Positions 1 to 6,517 of a stretch of DNA of 18,718 bases are shown one piece after another. Origin of the DNA: Dehalococcoidia bacterium (GTDB lineage Bacteria; Chloroflexota; Dehalococcoidia; GIF9; AB-539-J10); the NCBI GenBank assembly GCA_030606165.1, contig JAUWGZ010000019.1, positions 1 to 18,718 of the forward strand, given 5' to 3'. Made by a program: the position numbers and the translations under genes. How positions within the stretch are numbered: position 1 is the first letter of the stretch; each line of letters opens with the position of its first letter. The notes under the pieces are model-generated. The model saw nothing but the letters and a program-made list of their open reading frames with translations, ran no database searches and was not told the DNA's origin.

Positions 1-41
1 CTATTTCTTAACTCCTTTACTGCTTCAACCGATATTTTCAT
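1..41 (-). CDS. tsf: Elongation factor Ts, N-terminal start only (cut by window edge)
   Basis: The first 13 codons read MKISVEAVKELRN, which matches the conserved start of EF-Ts (the UBA-like helix that contacts EF-Tu). EF-Ts is the guanine nucleotide exchange factor for EF-Tu. The ATG overlaps the rpsB stop codon in an ATGA arrangement, so the two genes are translationally coupled, as expected for the conserved rpsB-tsf operon. The rest of the gene lies outside the window. Identification rests on these few residues plus the synteny. Confidence 0.85.
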   Translation of the reverse strand, partial: MKISVEAVKELRN

Positions 42-1123
42 GTAGGTGCAATCTCTCCTTCTGACTCCTTTGGTTCCTCTGACTCCTTTGGTTTACCTGG
101 CTTCTCTGGCTTCTCTGGCTCCTCTGGGTTCTCTAGTTTCGCTGGTTCCTCTGGTTTCTCTAGTTTCGCTGGTTCCTCTGGCTCCTCTGGCTCCTCTGGC
201 TTCTCTGGCTCCTCTGGCTCCTCTGGCTTCTTTGGCTCCTCTGGTTTCTCTGGCTCCTCTGGTTTCTCTGGCTTCTCTGGCTCCTCTGGTTTCTCTGGCT
301 TCTCTGGCTCCTCTGGCTTCTTTGGCTCCTCTGGTTTCTCTGGCTTCTTTGGCTCCTCCGGCTCAAAGGTATAAGAACCTAGAATTTCAATGGCCTCTTC
401 GCGCCCTCCTTCAGCAACTCCTACCTCTCCAGAAAACGCTTCAGTTTTACCTTCAATTATGGCATCAGCTATTTTACTACAAATTAATTTAATCGCCTTA
501 ACAGCATCATCATTGGCGGGAATAGGATAATCGATGCCGTCGGGATTACAATTAGTATCCACGATAGCAATCACGGGTATGCCCAATTTTTTAGCTTCAG
601 TAAAGGCAATCTTATCTTTAATAGGGTCAGTGATGAAGAGAGCTCTAGGAAGGGTAGTCATTTCCTTAAAACCCCCCATTTGAGTATTTAGGTGGGAAAT
701 TTCCTTTTCTATCTTCACCCGTTCTTTTTTGGGCAAGAGGTCAAGCTCACCTTTATCTCTCTTATTCTCTAAACGAACCAAGTGGTCGATGCGAGCTTGT
801 ATGACGGCGAAGTTAGTTAACATACCACCCAGCCATCTTTGATTAACATAGCTCATACCGCACCTCACAGACTCTTCTTCTATGGTCTGCTGAGCCTGTT
901 TTTTAGTGCCGACAAGAAGAATGCTTTGCCCTCGAGCTGCTAAGTCTTGGACAAAGGTACAGGCCTTTCCTAACATGGTAACTGTCTGCTCCAAATCGAT
1001 GATGTGGATACCATTGCGCTGGGTAAAAATGTATTTCTTTGCCTTGGGATGCCAGTAACTGGTGTGGTGACCAAAGTGAGCACCTGCTTCCAGCAATTGT
1101 TTTAATAAGGCATTATTTACCAT
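38..1123 (-). CDS. rpsB: 30S ribosomal protein S2 with a long Pro-Glu-Lys repeat tail
   Basis: S2 binds the 30S subunit near S1 and is needed for initiation. Residues 1-250 are a typical S2: the N-terminal LLEAGAHFGH, the NQRWLGGMLTN segment near residues 94-104, and FITDP and IPVIAIVDTNCNPDGIDYPIP near 163-202. The family is usually about 230-260 residues, but this protein has 361. From about residue 254 to the end it is almost entirely EEP, EKP and KKP triplets (nucleotides about 41-364), encoded by a 9-base tandem repeat. The reading frame stays open through the tract and ends in ATGA overlap with tsf, so the extension is likely translated. The first ATG was used as the start because it gives the canonical N-terminus; no strong ribosome binding site is visible. 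The S2 call is certain; the tail has no known function. Confidence 0.97.
   Translation of the reverse strand: MVNNALLKQLLEAGAHFGHHTSYWHPKAKKYIFTQRNGIHIIDLEQTVTMLGKACTFVQDLAARGQSILLVGTKKQAQQTIEEESVRCGMSYVNQRWLGGMLTNFAVIQARIDHLVRLENKRDKGELDLLPKKERVKIEKEISHLNTQMGGFKEMTTLPRALFITDPIKDKIAFTEAKKLGIPVIAIVDTNCNPDGIDYPIPANDDAVKAIKLICSKIADAIIEGKTEAFSGEVGVAEGGREEAIEILGSYTFEPEEPKKPEKPEEPKKPEEPEKPEKPEEPEKPEKPEEPEKPEEPKKPEEPEEPEKPEEPEEPEEPAKLEKPEEPAKLENPEEPEKPEKPGKPKESEEPKESEGEIAPT
62..360 (-). repeat. 9-base tandem repeat inside rpsB encoding (E/K)(E/K)P triplets
   Basis: On the plus strand the tract is a near-perfect run of CTCCTCTGG, CTTCTCTGG and CTTTGG-type 9-mers, giving about 30 copies with drift toward the 3' end of the gene. 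On the coding strand each unit encodes one triplet such as EEP, EKP or KKP. Unit length is a multiple of three, so copy-number change keeps the frame. A few variants (AKLENP, GKPKES) occur close to the C-terminus. Confidence 0.9.
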
Positions 1124-1163
1124 GCTTACAATTCCAGATGATGTTAATTAATAAAACCAGTAT

Positions 1164-1193
1164 AATGTAGCATGACTGATTTAGATAATGCAA
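1164..1193 (-). promoter_or_regulatory. Possible sigma70-type promoter for rpsB-tsf
   Basis: On the minus strand TTGCAT (1193-1188) is followed after 18 bases by TACATT (1169-1164), about 40 bases before the rpsB start. The fit to consensus is moderate. It is the best pair in the 154-base divergent intergenic region for this strand. Confidence 0.4.
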
Positions 1194-1221
1194 CAAGAGA
1201 TTGCCTCCAGTTGTCTCTTAG

Positions 1222-1250
1222 TTGACATAGGATTTTTCCTTATCTATACT
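1222..1250 (+). promoter_or_regulatory. Strong sigma70-type promoter for the tRNA-Thr/tRNA-Tyr operon
   Basis: A perfect TTGACA (1222-1227), a 17-base spacer and TATACT (1245-1250) lie 27 bases upstream of tRNA-Thr(TGT). Before the insertion at 1532 this promoter probably served the whole tRNA-Thr/Tyr/Thr-tuf operon. Confidence 0.8.
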
Positions 1251-1277
1251 ATTGAGCCAAAATTGTAGCTAAAAGTT

Positions 1278-1350
1278 GCCCGAGTAGCACAATGGTAGCG
1301 CAACCGACTTGTAATCGGTAGGTTGGTGGGTTCGAATCCCCCCTCGGGCT
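1278..1350 (+). tRNA. tRNA-Thr(TGT)
   Basis: The acceptor arms GCCCGAG (1278-1284) and CTCGGGC (1343-1349) pair fully. The anticodon loop CTTGTAA has anticodon TGT, inside the stem ACCGA/TCGGT. The T loop TTCGAAT is canonical, although its stem has one mismatch. The discriminator is T and no CCA is encoded. It is the first gene of a tRNA cluster ahead of tuf, an arrangement shared with the E. coli thrU-tyrU-glyT-thrT-tufB operon. Confidence 0.95.
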
Positions 1351-1385
1351 GAGTTTTCAGATATTTTATGATAAGCTTATATCAA

Positions 1386-1470
1386 GGAGGGGTGCCGGAG
1401 TGGTTAATCGGAGCAGACTGTAAATCTGCCGCCCGTAAGGGCTGCGTAGGTTCGAATCCTACCCCCTCCA
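1386..1470 (+). tRNA. tRNA-Tyr(GTA)
   Basis: A class II tRNA of 85 bases. The acceptor GGAGGGG (1386-1392) pairs with CCCCTCC (1463-1469), with one G-T wobble-type position allowed. The anticodon arm GCAGA-CTGTAAA-TCTGC has anticodon GTA. A long variable arm CGCCCGTAAGGGC is present, and the T loop is TTCGAAT. The discriminator is A, with no encoded CCA. Confidence 0.95.
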
Positions 1471-1486
1471 CTGTAAAGTGCAGGAG

Positions 1487-1531
1487 GCTCACATGGCTCA
1501 GCAGGTAGAGCACGTTCTTGGTAAGAGCGGG
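1487..1531 (+). pseudogene. 5' half of a tRNA-Thr(GGT) gene, truncated after the anticodon arm
   Basis: About 45 bases match the 5' part of the intact tRNA-Thr(GGT) at 2881 with four substitutions. The match covers acceptor strand, D arm and a complete anticodon arm with loop TTGGTAA. A 24-base block (1503-1526, equal to 2897-2920) is identical. No T arm or 3' acceptor strand follows, so it cannot make a tRNA. It sits 16 bases after tRNA-Tyr, exactly where the next tRNA of a Thr-Tyr-Thr-tuf operon would be, and marks the left border of the inserted segment. Confidence 0.85.
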
Positions 1532-1607
1532 ACATAACCACCATAAGACGCACCATAATCAACAATAACCTCCAGTAACCCTAAAGTCAATACCTTGCTT
1601 AAGTTAA

Positions 1608-2411
1608 TCAAGTCCTAGAACCTCCCTTTCCAAAGTCTCCCAGGGTAATATTCCGATTGGTTGCCCATATTTCCCATTCTACAAATTCAAACTTTGCCCT
1701 ATCTCCTCCTAAATAGTTCGGATGGCATTCTATATAGAATGCTCTTTTCAACGATGCAGAATTAGAACTAGAAACTTCTACTTCAATCTTTACTCCACCA
1801 GTTTTCCATTCGCGCAATATACTATTAAATACAAACCCCCCACCATTCGGATTATCCCAAAAAGCCACGAGGGCAATTCTCGTAGCATTGCGTGGAATTG
1901 ATAAACTCATTTGCTGAGGGAATACATTTCGCTCAGACCAATAAACGCCTGTTGGATTCCAATCAGAACTTTCAAGAAGAAAGCAATCATTTGGTGAGTC
2001 CTCTAGAACTCCTAAAAGAGTTACTATATTAACCTCCACATCTTTTAGTTCTTGCAAAGGGCTTTTATTCGTTACTTTCAATCCTGCCCACATAAGATGT
2101 TCAGTTTGTTCCCAATCATACTGCTTACGACCTTCACACGGGCTAATTGCTATAGCGGGTTCTTTCTCCTTTTCCCATCTAATGTAGACTGGAGCACGTA
2201 TTAGGTGAAATATATACAAGCCTACAAAAACTACGGCTGGGGCTATAAAGCCAAATGGAATGGCAGCCACTATCTTCTCTAACAAGGCATCCACCCCCTG
2301 CCATATGTAATAGATGAATGCCCCCAAAAACCAAAGACCCAAAATTCTTGCGGCTGCGCGACGATTCCAACCGAAAAAGGATAGGCTGGCCACAAGTGCC
2401 CTCTTCCACAT
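1608..2411 (-). CDS. Two-helix membrane protein of unknown function
   Basis: 267 residues, family not recognised. Two hydrophobic segments (about residues 23-39 and 48-71) precede a soluble domain rich in beta-type sequence from about residue 75 to 250, with aromatic and Asn/Gly-rich stretches (for example WDNPNGGG). The ATG at 2411 is the first start after an in-frame TAA. A good AAAGGAGG site lies upstream at an unusually long distance, about 18 bases. It is downstream of the replication-initiator remnant on the same strand, separated by 43 bases, so both probably belonged to one mobile-element operon. Membrane location is predicted; the role is unknown. It may be a cargo or a coat/secretion-related protein of a small replicon, but nothing in the sequence decides this. 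Confidence 0.55.
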   Translation of the reverse strand: MWKRALVASLSFFGWNRRAAARILGLWFLGAFIYYIWQGVDALLEKIVAAIPFGFIAPAVVFVGLYIFHLIRAPVYIRWEKEKEPAIAISPCEGRKQYDWEQTEHLMWAGLKVTNKSPLQELKDVEVNIVTLLGVLEDSPNDCFLLESSDWNPTGVYWSERNVFPQQMSLSIPRNATRIALVAFWDNPNGGGFVFNSILREWKTGGVKIEVEVSSSNSASLKRAFYIECHPNYLGGDRAKFEFVEWEIWATNRNITLGDFGKGGSRT

Positions 2412-2454
2412 ACACCCATTTTATCACCCTGCCTCCTTTCAACCAACAAATAAA

Positions 2455-2754
2455 TCATGATAAACCTTCCATTTTCATCAACTTGGTCATAATCTCATCA
2501 CGCTCTCTCTTAGACATACGTGCTAGCTTTGCTAATATACCCGGATACATCTCGTCAGGATAAACGTCATGTTTACGTCTAAACCGCTTTGACCAAGATA
2601 CCCATCTTGCGAACACCCAACCAGCACTCATAATATACTTACGCACACGATATGACTGCATATGAAGATACTTACCCATGTATCCAGCAGCGCCATCAAC
2701 ATCATCAATTTCAGCTAATCTCCCCATCTTCCAGACCTCCTGCTTGACTTTCAC
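2455..2754 (-). pseudogene. C-terminal fragment of an HUH-type rolling-circle replication initiator
   Basis: 99 residues from a GTG start. An in-frame TAA lies five codons upstream, with protein-like codons (NAW) between. The segment GAAGYMGKYLHM has the YxxKY pattern of the catalytic-tyrosine helix of HUH replication initiators. It is followed by RVRKYIMSAGW, which resembles the RRYSxSxGW block that comes next in small-replicon Rep proteins. The part carrying the HUH metal-binding histidines is missing, so the gene is probably 5'-truncated and inactive. The call comes from remembered family patterns and could be wrong. A short independent gene is the alternative. Confidence 0.5.
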
Positions 2755-2834
2755 CCAAGCATTGCTTTAGAATCTCTCCTTAATTTGCCAACTGAACATG
2801 TACATCACGTTCTAAAGTAGAAACTTATATTTTG

Positions 2835-2863
2835 TTGACTCTTTATCCATATTGACTTAAAAT
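2835..2863 (+). promoter_or_regulatory. Promoter of the tRNA-Thr(GGT)-tuf operon, lying inside the inserted segment
   Basis: TTGACT (2835-2840), a 17-base spacer and TAAAAT (2858-2863) precede the tRNA at 2881 by the usual distance. A second overlapping pair, TTGACT (2852-2857) with CATACT (2875-2880), would start inside the tRNA and is less likely. Confidence 0.6.
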
Positions 2864-2880
2864 ATAGTTTCGGGCATACT

Positions 2881-2953
2881 GCCCACATAGCTCAGTAGGT
2901 AGAGCACGTTCTTGGTAAGAACGGGGTCACCAGTTCGAATCTGGTTGTGGGCT
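2881..2953 (+). tRNA. tRNA-Thr(GGT)
   Basis: The acceptor GCCCACA (2881-2887) pairs with TGTGGGC (2946-2952). The D arm is canonical and the anticodon arm is CGTTC-TTGGTAA-GAACG with anticodon GGT. The T arm is ACCAG-TTCGAAT-CTGGT. The discriminator is T, with no encoded CCA. It ends 21 bases before the tuf start and is probably co-transcribed with it. Its 5' half may have come with the inserted element. Confidence 0.95.
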
Positions 2954-2974
2954 TTGAGATAAAAGGAGGTTAAA

Positions 2975-4177
2975 ATGGCTAAGAAAGTTTATGAGCGTGT
3001 CAAAGAACATATCAATGTGGGCACTATAGGACATGTTGACCATGGGAAAACCACACTAACTGCAGCCATGACCCAGGTATTAGCTAAAGCAGGCACTACA
3101 CAATTCCGGCCCTTTGATTCCATAGATAATGCTCCTGAAGAAAAAGCTCGTGGGCTAACGATTGCCATTTCCCATATCGAGTATGAGACTGAGAAGCGCC
3201 ATTATTGCCATGTTGACTGTCCCGGGCATGCTGACTATATCAAGAACATGATAACTGGAGCTGCTCAGATGGATGGAGCTATTTTGGTGGTCGCTGCCGA
3301 TGATGGTCCTATGCCACAAACCAGAGAACACATCCTTCTAGCCCGGCAGGTGGCAGTTCCCCGCATAATTGTGGCTCTCAATAAGGTAGATCTGGTGGAT
3401 GACCCAGAGTTGTTAGATTTAGTAGAGATGGAGGTTAGAGACCTGCTTAAAAAGTATAACTTCCCTGGTGATGAAGTCCCCGTTGTGCGAGTAAGTGCTC
3501 TTAAGTCTCTGGAATGTGGCTGTGGAAAAAGAGATTGCCCCTTGTGTGGACCAATATGGAAGTTGATGGATGCTGTAGATGATTATATTCCGCTACCACA
3601 GAGGGAAAGGGATAAACCTTTCCTGATGCCAGTAGAAGATGTGTTCAGTATCAAAGGACGGGGGACTGTGCCCACAGGCAGGATAGAACGAGGGGTGATC
3701 AAAGCCGGTAACGAAGTAGAGATAGTAGGGTTAAAAGAGACGAAGAAGATAGTGGTGGTTAGCTTAGAGATGTTCCATAAGACCATGAACGAGGCAGAAC
3801 CCGGCGATGCTGTTGGACTGCTATTGCGAGGCATAGACCGAGCTGAAATAGAACGGGGTCAGGTTCTAGCAGCGCCAGGCACGGTCAAGCCTCATACCGA
3901 AGCTGAGGTTGAAGTATATATTTTGACCAAGGAGGAAGGCGGCAGGCACACACCTTTCTTCAATGGTTATAAGCCCCAGTTTTATATCAGAACTCTGGAT
4001 GTTACAGGCGAAATAAGTCTTCCTGAGGGTGTAGAGATGGCTATGCCCGGTGACAGCTTGGCTCACATGAAGATTAAGACTATTTACCCCGTAGCTATGG
4101 AAGAGGGATTACGCTTTGCTATCAGGGAGGGTGGGAGGACAGTCGGTGCTGGCGTGATTAGCAAGGTTATAGCATAA
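2975..4177 (+). CDS. tuf: Elongation factor Tu
   Basis: EF-Tu carries aminoacyl-tRNA to the ribosome as a GTP complex. All G motifs are present: GHVDHGKT (19-26), the switch I RGLTIAISH region (59-67), DCPGH (81-85, with the catalytic His85), NKVD (136-139) and SAL (174-176). Length (400) is normal. Domains 2 and 3 are intact through GGRTVGAGVI near the C-terminus. A good AAAGGAGG lies just before the ATG. Two unusual points stand out. Four cysteines, C181, C183, C188 and C191 (CGCGKRDCPLCG), sit in the loop after the SAL motif. The domain 2 motif reads GTVPTG where GTVVTG is usual. It heads the tuf-rpmG-secE-nusG-rplK-rplA operon. Confidence 0.98.
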   Translation: MAKKVYERVKEHINVGTIGHVDHGKTTLTAAMTQVLAKAGTTQFRPFDSIDNAPEEKARGLTIAISHIEYETEKRHYCHVDCPGHADYIKNMITGAAQMDGAILVVAADDGPMPQTREHILLARQVAVPRIIVALNKVDLVDDPELLDLVEMEVRDLLKKYNFPGDEVPVVRVSALKSLECGCGKRDCPLCGPIWKLMDAVDDYIPLPQRERDKPFLMPVEDVFSIKGRGTVPTGRIERGVIKAGNEVEIVGLKETKKIVVVSLEMFHKTMNEAEPGDAVGLLLRGIDRAEIERGQVLAAPGTVKPHTEAEVEVYILTKEEGGRHTPFFNGYKPQFYIRTLDVTGEISLPEGVEMAMPGDSLAHMKIKTIYPVAMEEGLRFAIREGGRTVGAGVISKVIA

Positions 4178-4217
4178 GCGTGGCCCACTAAAAAATTTTG
4201 CGAACCTCTAGATAGAT

Positions 4218-4388
4218 GTGGCTAAGAAGAAAGGCGATTTACGCATAATTATCCACCTAGCTTGCAGTCAATGTCTGCGGAGAACACATACTACGACAAA
4301 GAACAAGAAGAATGATCCGCAACGGCTGGAGCTGAGTAAGTATTGTCCTCATTGTCGTAGCTACACTATTCATCGAGAAACAAAGTAA
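4218..4388 (+). CDS. rpmG: 50S ribosomal protein L33
   Basis: A short gene of 56 residues starting with GTG: MAKKKGDLRI, then the zinc-ribbon cysteines in CSQC (16-19) and CPHC (43-46), and the ending HRETK. These are hallmarks of the zinc-binding form of L33. The position between tuf and secE is the conserved bacterial order. The ATG overlapping the GTG is in another frame, so GTG is the start. The position could be off by one base. Confidence 0.95.
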   Translation: MAKKKGDLRIIIHLACSQCLRRTHTTTKNKKNDPQRLELSKYCPHCRSYTIHRETK

Positions 4389-4391
4389 CTT

Positions 4392-4619
4392 ATGACAACT
4401 TATGCTAAGAAAGCGAGTACCAAGTCCACTCCGGCTAAAAAATCGAGGTTCAGTTTCTTTCCCGAGGTAATAGCTGAACTGCGAAAAGCACACTGGCCAA
4501 CAAGGCAGGAAACCTTAAGGTTGAGTATTTTAGTTCTCATTGTGTGTGCTATTGTGGGAGGCATTTTAGGTGCTTTGGATTTGGGCTTTACAAGACTATT
4601 TTTGCTTCTAGGTGGTTAG
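4392..4619 (+). CDS. secE: Preprotein translocase subunit SecE
   Basis: 75 residues, the short single-helix form of SecE. A basic, Ser/Thr/Lys-rich N-terminus (1-20) leads to FFPEVIAELRKAHWPTRQET, the conserved amphipathic segment, with the WPTR core. One membrane helix follows (about 44-65). SecE clamps the two halves of SecY in the inner-membrane translocon. It starts three bases after the rpmG stop and lies just before nusG, as in most bacteria. Confidence 0.97.
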   Translation: MTTYAKKASTKSTPAKKSRFSFFPEVIAELRKAHWPTRQETLRLSILVLIVCAIVGGILGALDLGFTRLFLLLGG

Positions 4620-4625
4620 TAGTCA

Positions 4626-5153
4626 ATGATTAATGGAGAATGGTACTTATTATATGTCTCTTCGGGTCACGAGGAGCAGGCTAGAAGGAATTTAGAACAG
4701 CGTATCAAATATATGGATGTAGGTGACAAGATATTCGATGTGGTGATACCTACAGCTAAGGAGATTGAAATCAAAGCTGGAAAGCGTCGTACGATAAGTA
4801 AAAAGGCTTTCCCAGGCTATATCATGGTAAATATGAAATTAGACGAGCATAGCTGGGATATCGTACGCAACACTCCTGGGGTCGCTGGCTTCGTGAGCGC
4901 TGGTACCAAACCTGTTCCTTTACCTACACAAGAGGCGAACGCCATCCTGCAACGCATGGAGGAAGCTCCTACCGAGGTTAAGATGACTTTTAAGGAAGGA
5001 GATAGTGTACGTGTAACGAGTGGACCTCTTATTGACTTCATCGGCAAAGTGGAGCAAGTTAACTTGAGCAAAGGTAAGGCAATAGTTTTACTATCGCTCT
5101 TTGGCCGGGAAACACCCGTGGAAATAGACCTCTTAGGGGTAGAAAGGATATAA
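4626..5153 (+). CDS. nusG: Transcription elongation/antitermination factor NusG
   Basis: 175 residues, normal length. The N-terminal NGN domain is clear: WYLLYVSSGHEEQARRNLEQR near residues 6-26, KKAFPGYIMVNM near 59-70, and the NTPGVAGFV turn near 82-90. The C-terminal KOW domain carries FKEGDSVRVTSGP and the closing GRETPVEI strand. NusG bridges RNA polymerase to Rho or the ribosome. It begins seven bases after the secE stop, in the conserved secE-nusG pair. Confidence 0.98.
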   Translation: MINGEWYLLYVSSGHEEQARRNLEQRIKYMDVGDKIFDVVIPTAKEIEIKAGKRRTISKKAFPGYIMVNMKLDEHSWDIVRNTPGVAGFVSAGTKPVPLPTQEANAILQRMEEAPTEVKMTFKEGDSVRVTSGPLIDFIGKVEQVNLSKGKAIVLLSLFGRETPVEIDLLGVERI

Positions 5154-5200
5154 CTTGCCCTGAGTAGGAACCCAGAACGCAATGAAAGAGAGAATCAGTA

Positions 5201-5623
5201 ATGGCAAAGAAGGTTAAAGCGGTCATTAAGTTGCAGATACCTGCAGGTAAAGCTACTCCGGCACCACCTGTGGGGCCTGCCCTAGGGCAGCATGGTATTA
5301 ATATCATGGCTTTTTGTAAGGACTATAATGAGCGAACCGCTTCCCAAGAAGGTTTCATCATTCCTGCTGAGATAACTGTATATGAGGATCGCTCCTTTAG
5401 CTTTGTGACCAAGATGCCACCTGTTTCTGATCTATTACGGCGCGCCTTAGGAGTGGAAAAGGGTGGCGGTAATCCCGGAAGCGAGAAAATAGGCAAGATA
5501 AGCAGAGATACAGTTTATGAGATCGCGCGAAATAAAATGAAGGATCTCAATACAACTGATATTGATAAGGCAGCAAGCATTATTGCCGGCACAGCTCGGA
5601 GCATGGGAGTCGAGGTAGAATAA
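5201..5623 (+). CDS. rplK: 50S ribosomal protein L11
   Basis: 140 residues, the usual length. It begins MAKKVKAVIKLQIPAGKA and has PAPPVGPALGQHGINIMAFCKDYN (about 21-44), the proline-rich N-terminal domain bound by thiostrepton and release factors. The C-terminal 23S-binding domain follows, with LLRRALGVEKG and IARNKMKDLNTTDID. L11 forms the GTPase-associated centre with L10 and L7/L12. It follows nusG in the canonical order, with a purine-rich ribosome binding site (AAAGAGAG). Confidence 0.98.
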   Translation: MAKKVKAVIKLQIPAGKATPAPPVGPALGQHGINIMAFCKDYNERTASQEGFIIPAEITVYEDRSFSFVTKMPPVSDLLRRALGVEKGGGNPGSEKIGKISRDTVYEIARNKMKDLNTTDIDKAASIIAGTARSMGVEVE

Positions 5624-5668
5624 ATTTAGGTTCTTAAAAGTTCGTAGGATTTTGAGGGTAATAAGTAA

Positions 5669-6391
5669 GTGGCAAAGCATGGTAAGAAACACCAGGAAGC
5701 CAGTAAAATTGTAGATAAATCGAAGACCTATTCCCCTGAAGAAGCAATCGATTTAGCTAAGAAGGCTTCCTACGCCAAATTTGATGAGACCGTTGAGCTC
5801 CATTTGAAGATGGGGGTTAATCCCCGCAGTGCTGACCAGCAAGTGCGTGGTGTAATTCTACTGCCTAATGGACTGGGGAAGAAGACACGAGTGCTCGTCT
5901 TTACCCAAGGTGAGGGGGTAAAGTTGGCGGAGGAGGCAGGTGCTGACTATGCTGGGGCGGACGAACTTATTAAACAAATTGAAGGTGGCTGGCTTGAGTT
6001 TGATGTATCTATTGCCACCCCTGATATGATGCCCAAAGTCGCCAAGCTCGGTCGTATTTTAGGGAGGCGAGGTTTGATGCCCAATCCCAAGTCTGGCACT
6101 GTAGTACCACCTCAAGACCTAGCTCGAGTTGTGAATGAAGCCCATAAGGGTAGGACTGAATTTCGTTTGGATAGAACAGCTATTATCCATTTGCCCATTG
6201 GCAAAATCAGTTTTGACAAAGACAAGCTCTTGGAGAACATGGCAGCAGCGGTCGAGGCTATTGTTAAAGCAAAACCCGGTGGGGCTAAGGGGCAATATAT
6301 CAGAAGCGCGGTTCTGTCTACCAGCATGGGACCGGGATTTAAGCTGGATATTGCATCTATACTTGCTGTGTCAAGTCTTTTGAGCCGATAA
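5669..6391 (+). CDS. rplA: 50S ribosomal protein L1
   Basis: 240 residues from a GTG start preceded by TTTTGAGGGT. The signature of L1 is present: ATPDMMPKVAKLGRILGRRGLMPNPKSGTV (about 115-144), followed by the RTEFRLDRTAIIHLPIGK strand and SAVLSTSMGPGFKLD near the C-terminus. L1 forms the mobile L1 stalk near the E site. In the canonical order rplJ should follow directly; here the next 9.9 kb is unrelated, so this is the last gene of its operon. The C-terminal dozen residues differ from what I know of the family, but length is normal. Confidence 0.97.
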   Translation: MAKHGKKHQEASKIVDKSKTYSPEEAIDLAKKASYAKFDETVELHLKMGVNPRSADQQVRGVILLPNGLGKKTRVLVFTQGEGVKLAEEAGADYAGADELIKQIEGGWLEFDVSIATPDMMPKVAKLGRILGRRGLMPNPKSGTVVPPQDLARVVNEAHKGRTEFRLDRTAIIHLPIGKISFDKDKLLENMAAAVEAIVKAKPGGAKGQYIRSAVLSTSMGPGFKLDIASILAVSSLLSR

Positions 6392-6517
6392 TCCAATCAC
6401 AGGCTGCTGAATCATGTAAGACTCTGCATTCAAAGAAGCTGCTATTTTCATGCCTGCACCTCTGGAGAGCGGTACAGGAGTCACTCATGTAACCTGAATC
6501 CAAATAAACCTCAATAA

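Larger units (their letters stand above)
1532..2880. mobile_element. Remnant of an element inserted into the tRNA-Thr(GGT) gene
   Basis: This segment of about 1.35 kb separates a 5' tRNA-Thr(GGT) fragment from an intact tRNA-Thr(GGT). Its two genes lie on the minus strand, opposite to the host operon. They are a C-terminal piece of a likely rolling-circle replication initiator (2455-2754) and a predicted membrane protein (1608-2411). No integrase is visible. Because the left fragment is the 5' rather than the 3' half, the element would have supplied a replacement 5' half and a promoter. An alternative is duplication of the tRNA followed by unrelated insertion and deletion. Confidence 0.6.

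Noticed and set aside
46..492. Long open frame on the plus strand opposite the rpsB tail, rich in LASLAPLVSL repeats
   Set aside because: It is a by-product of the 9-base repeat, which keeps several frames open on both strands. The minus-strand frame has the S2 domain, so this one is a shadow.
2179..2442. Minus-strand open frame of 87 residues overlapping the membrane protein gene
   Set aside because: Composition (clustered Cys, Gly, Ser and Arg) is not protein-like, and it overlaps the better 267-residue frame.
6392..6517. Search for a second L10 leader or a tRNA directly after rplA
   Set aside because: No AGCAGG/CCTGCC pairing and no cloverleaf is visible. This short gap holds nothing I can name.
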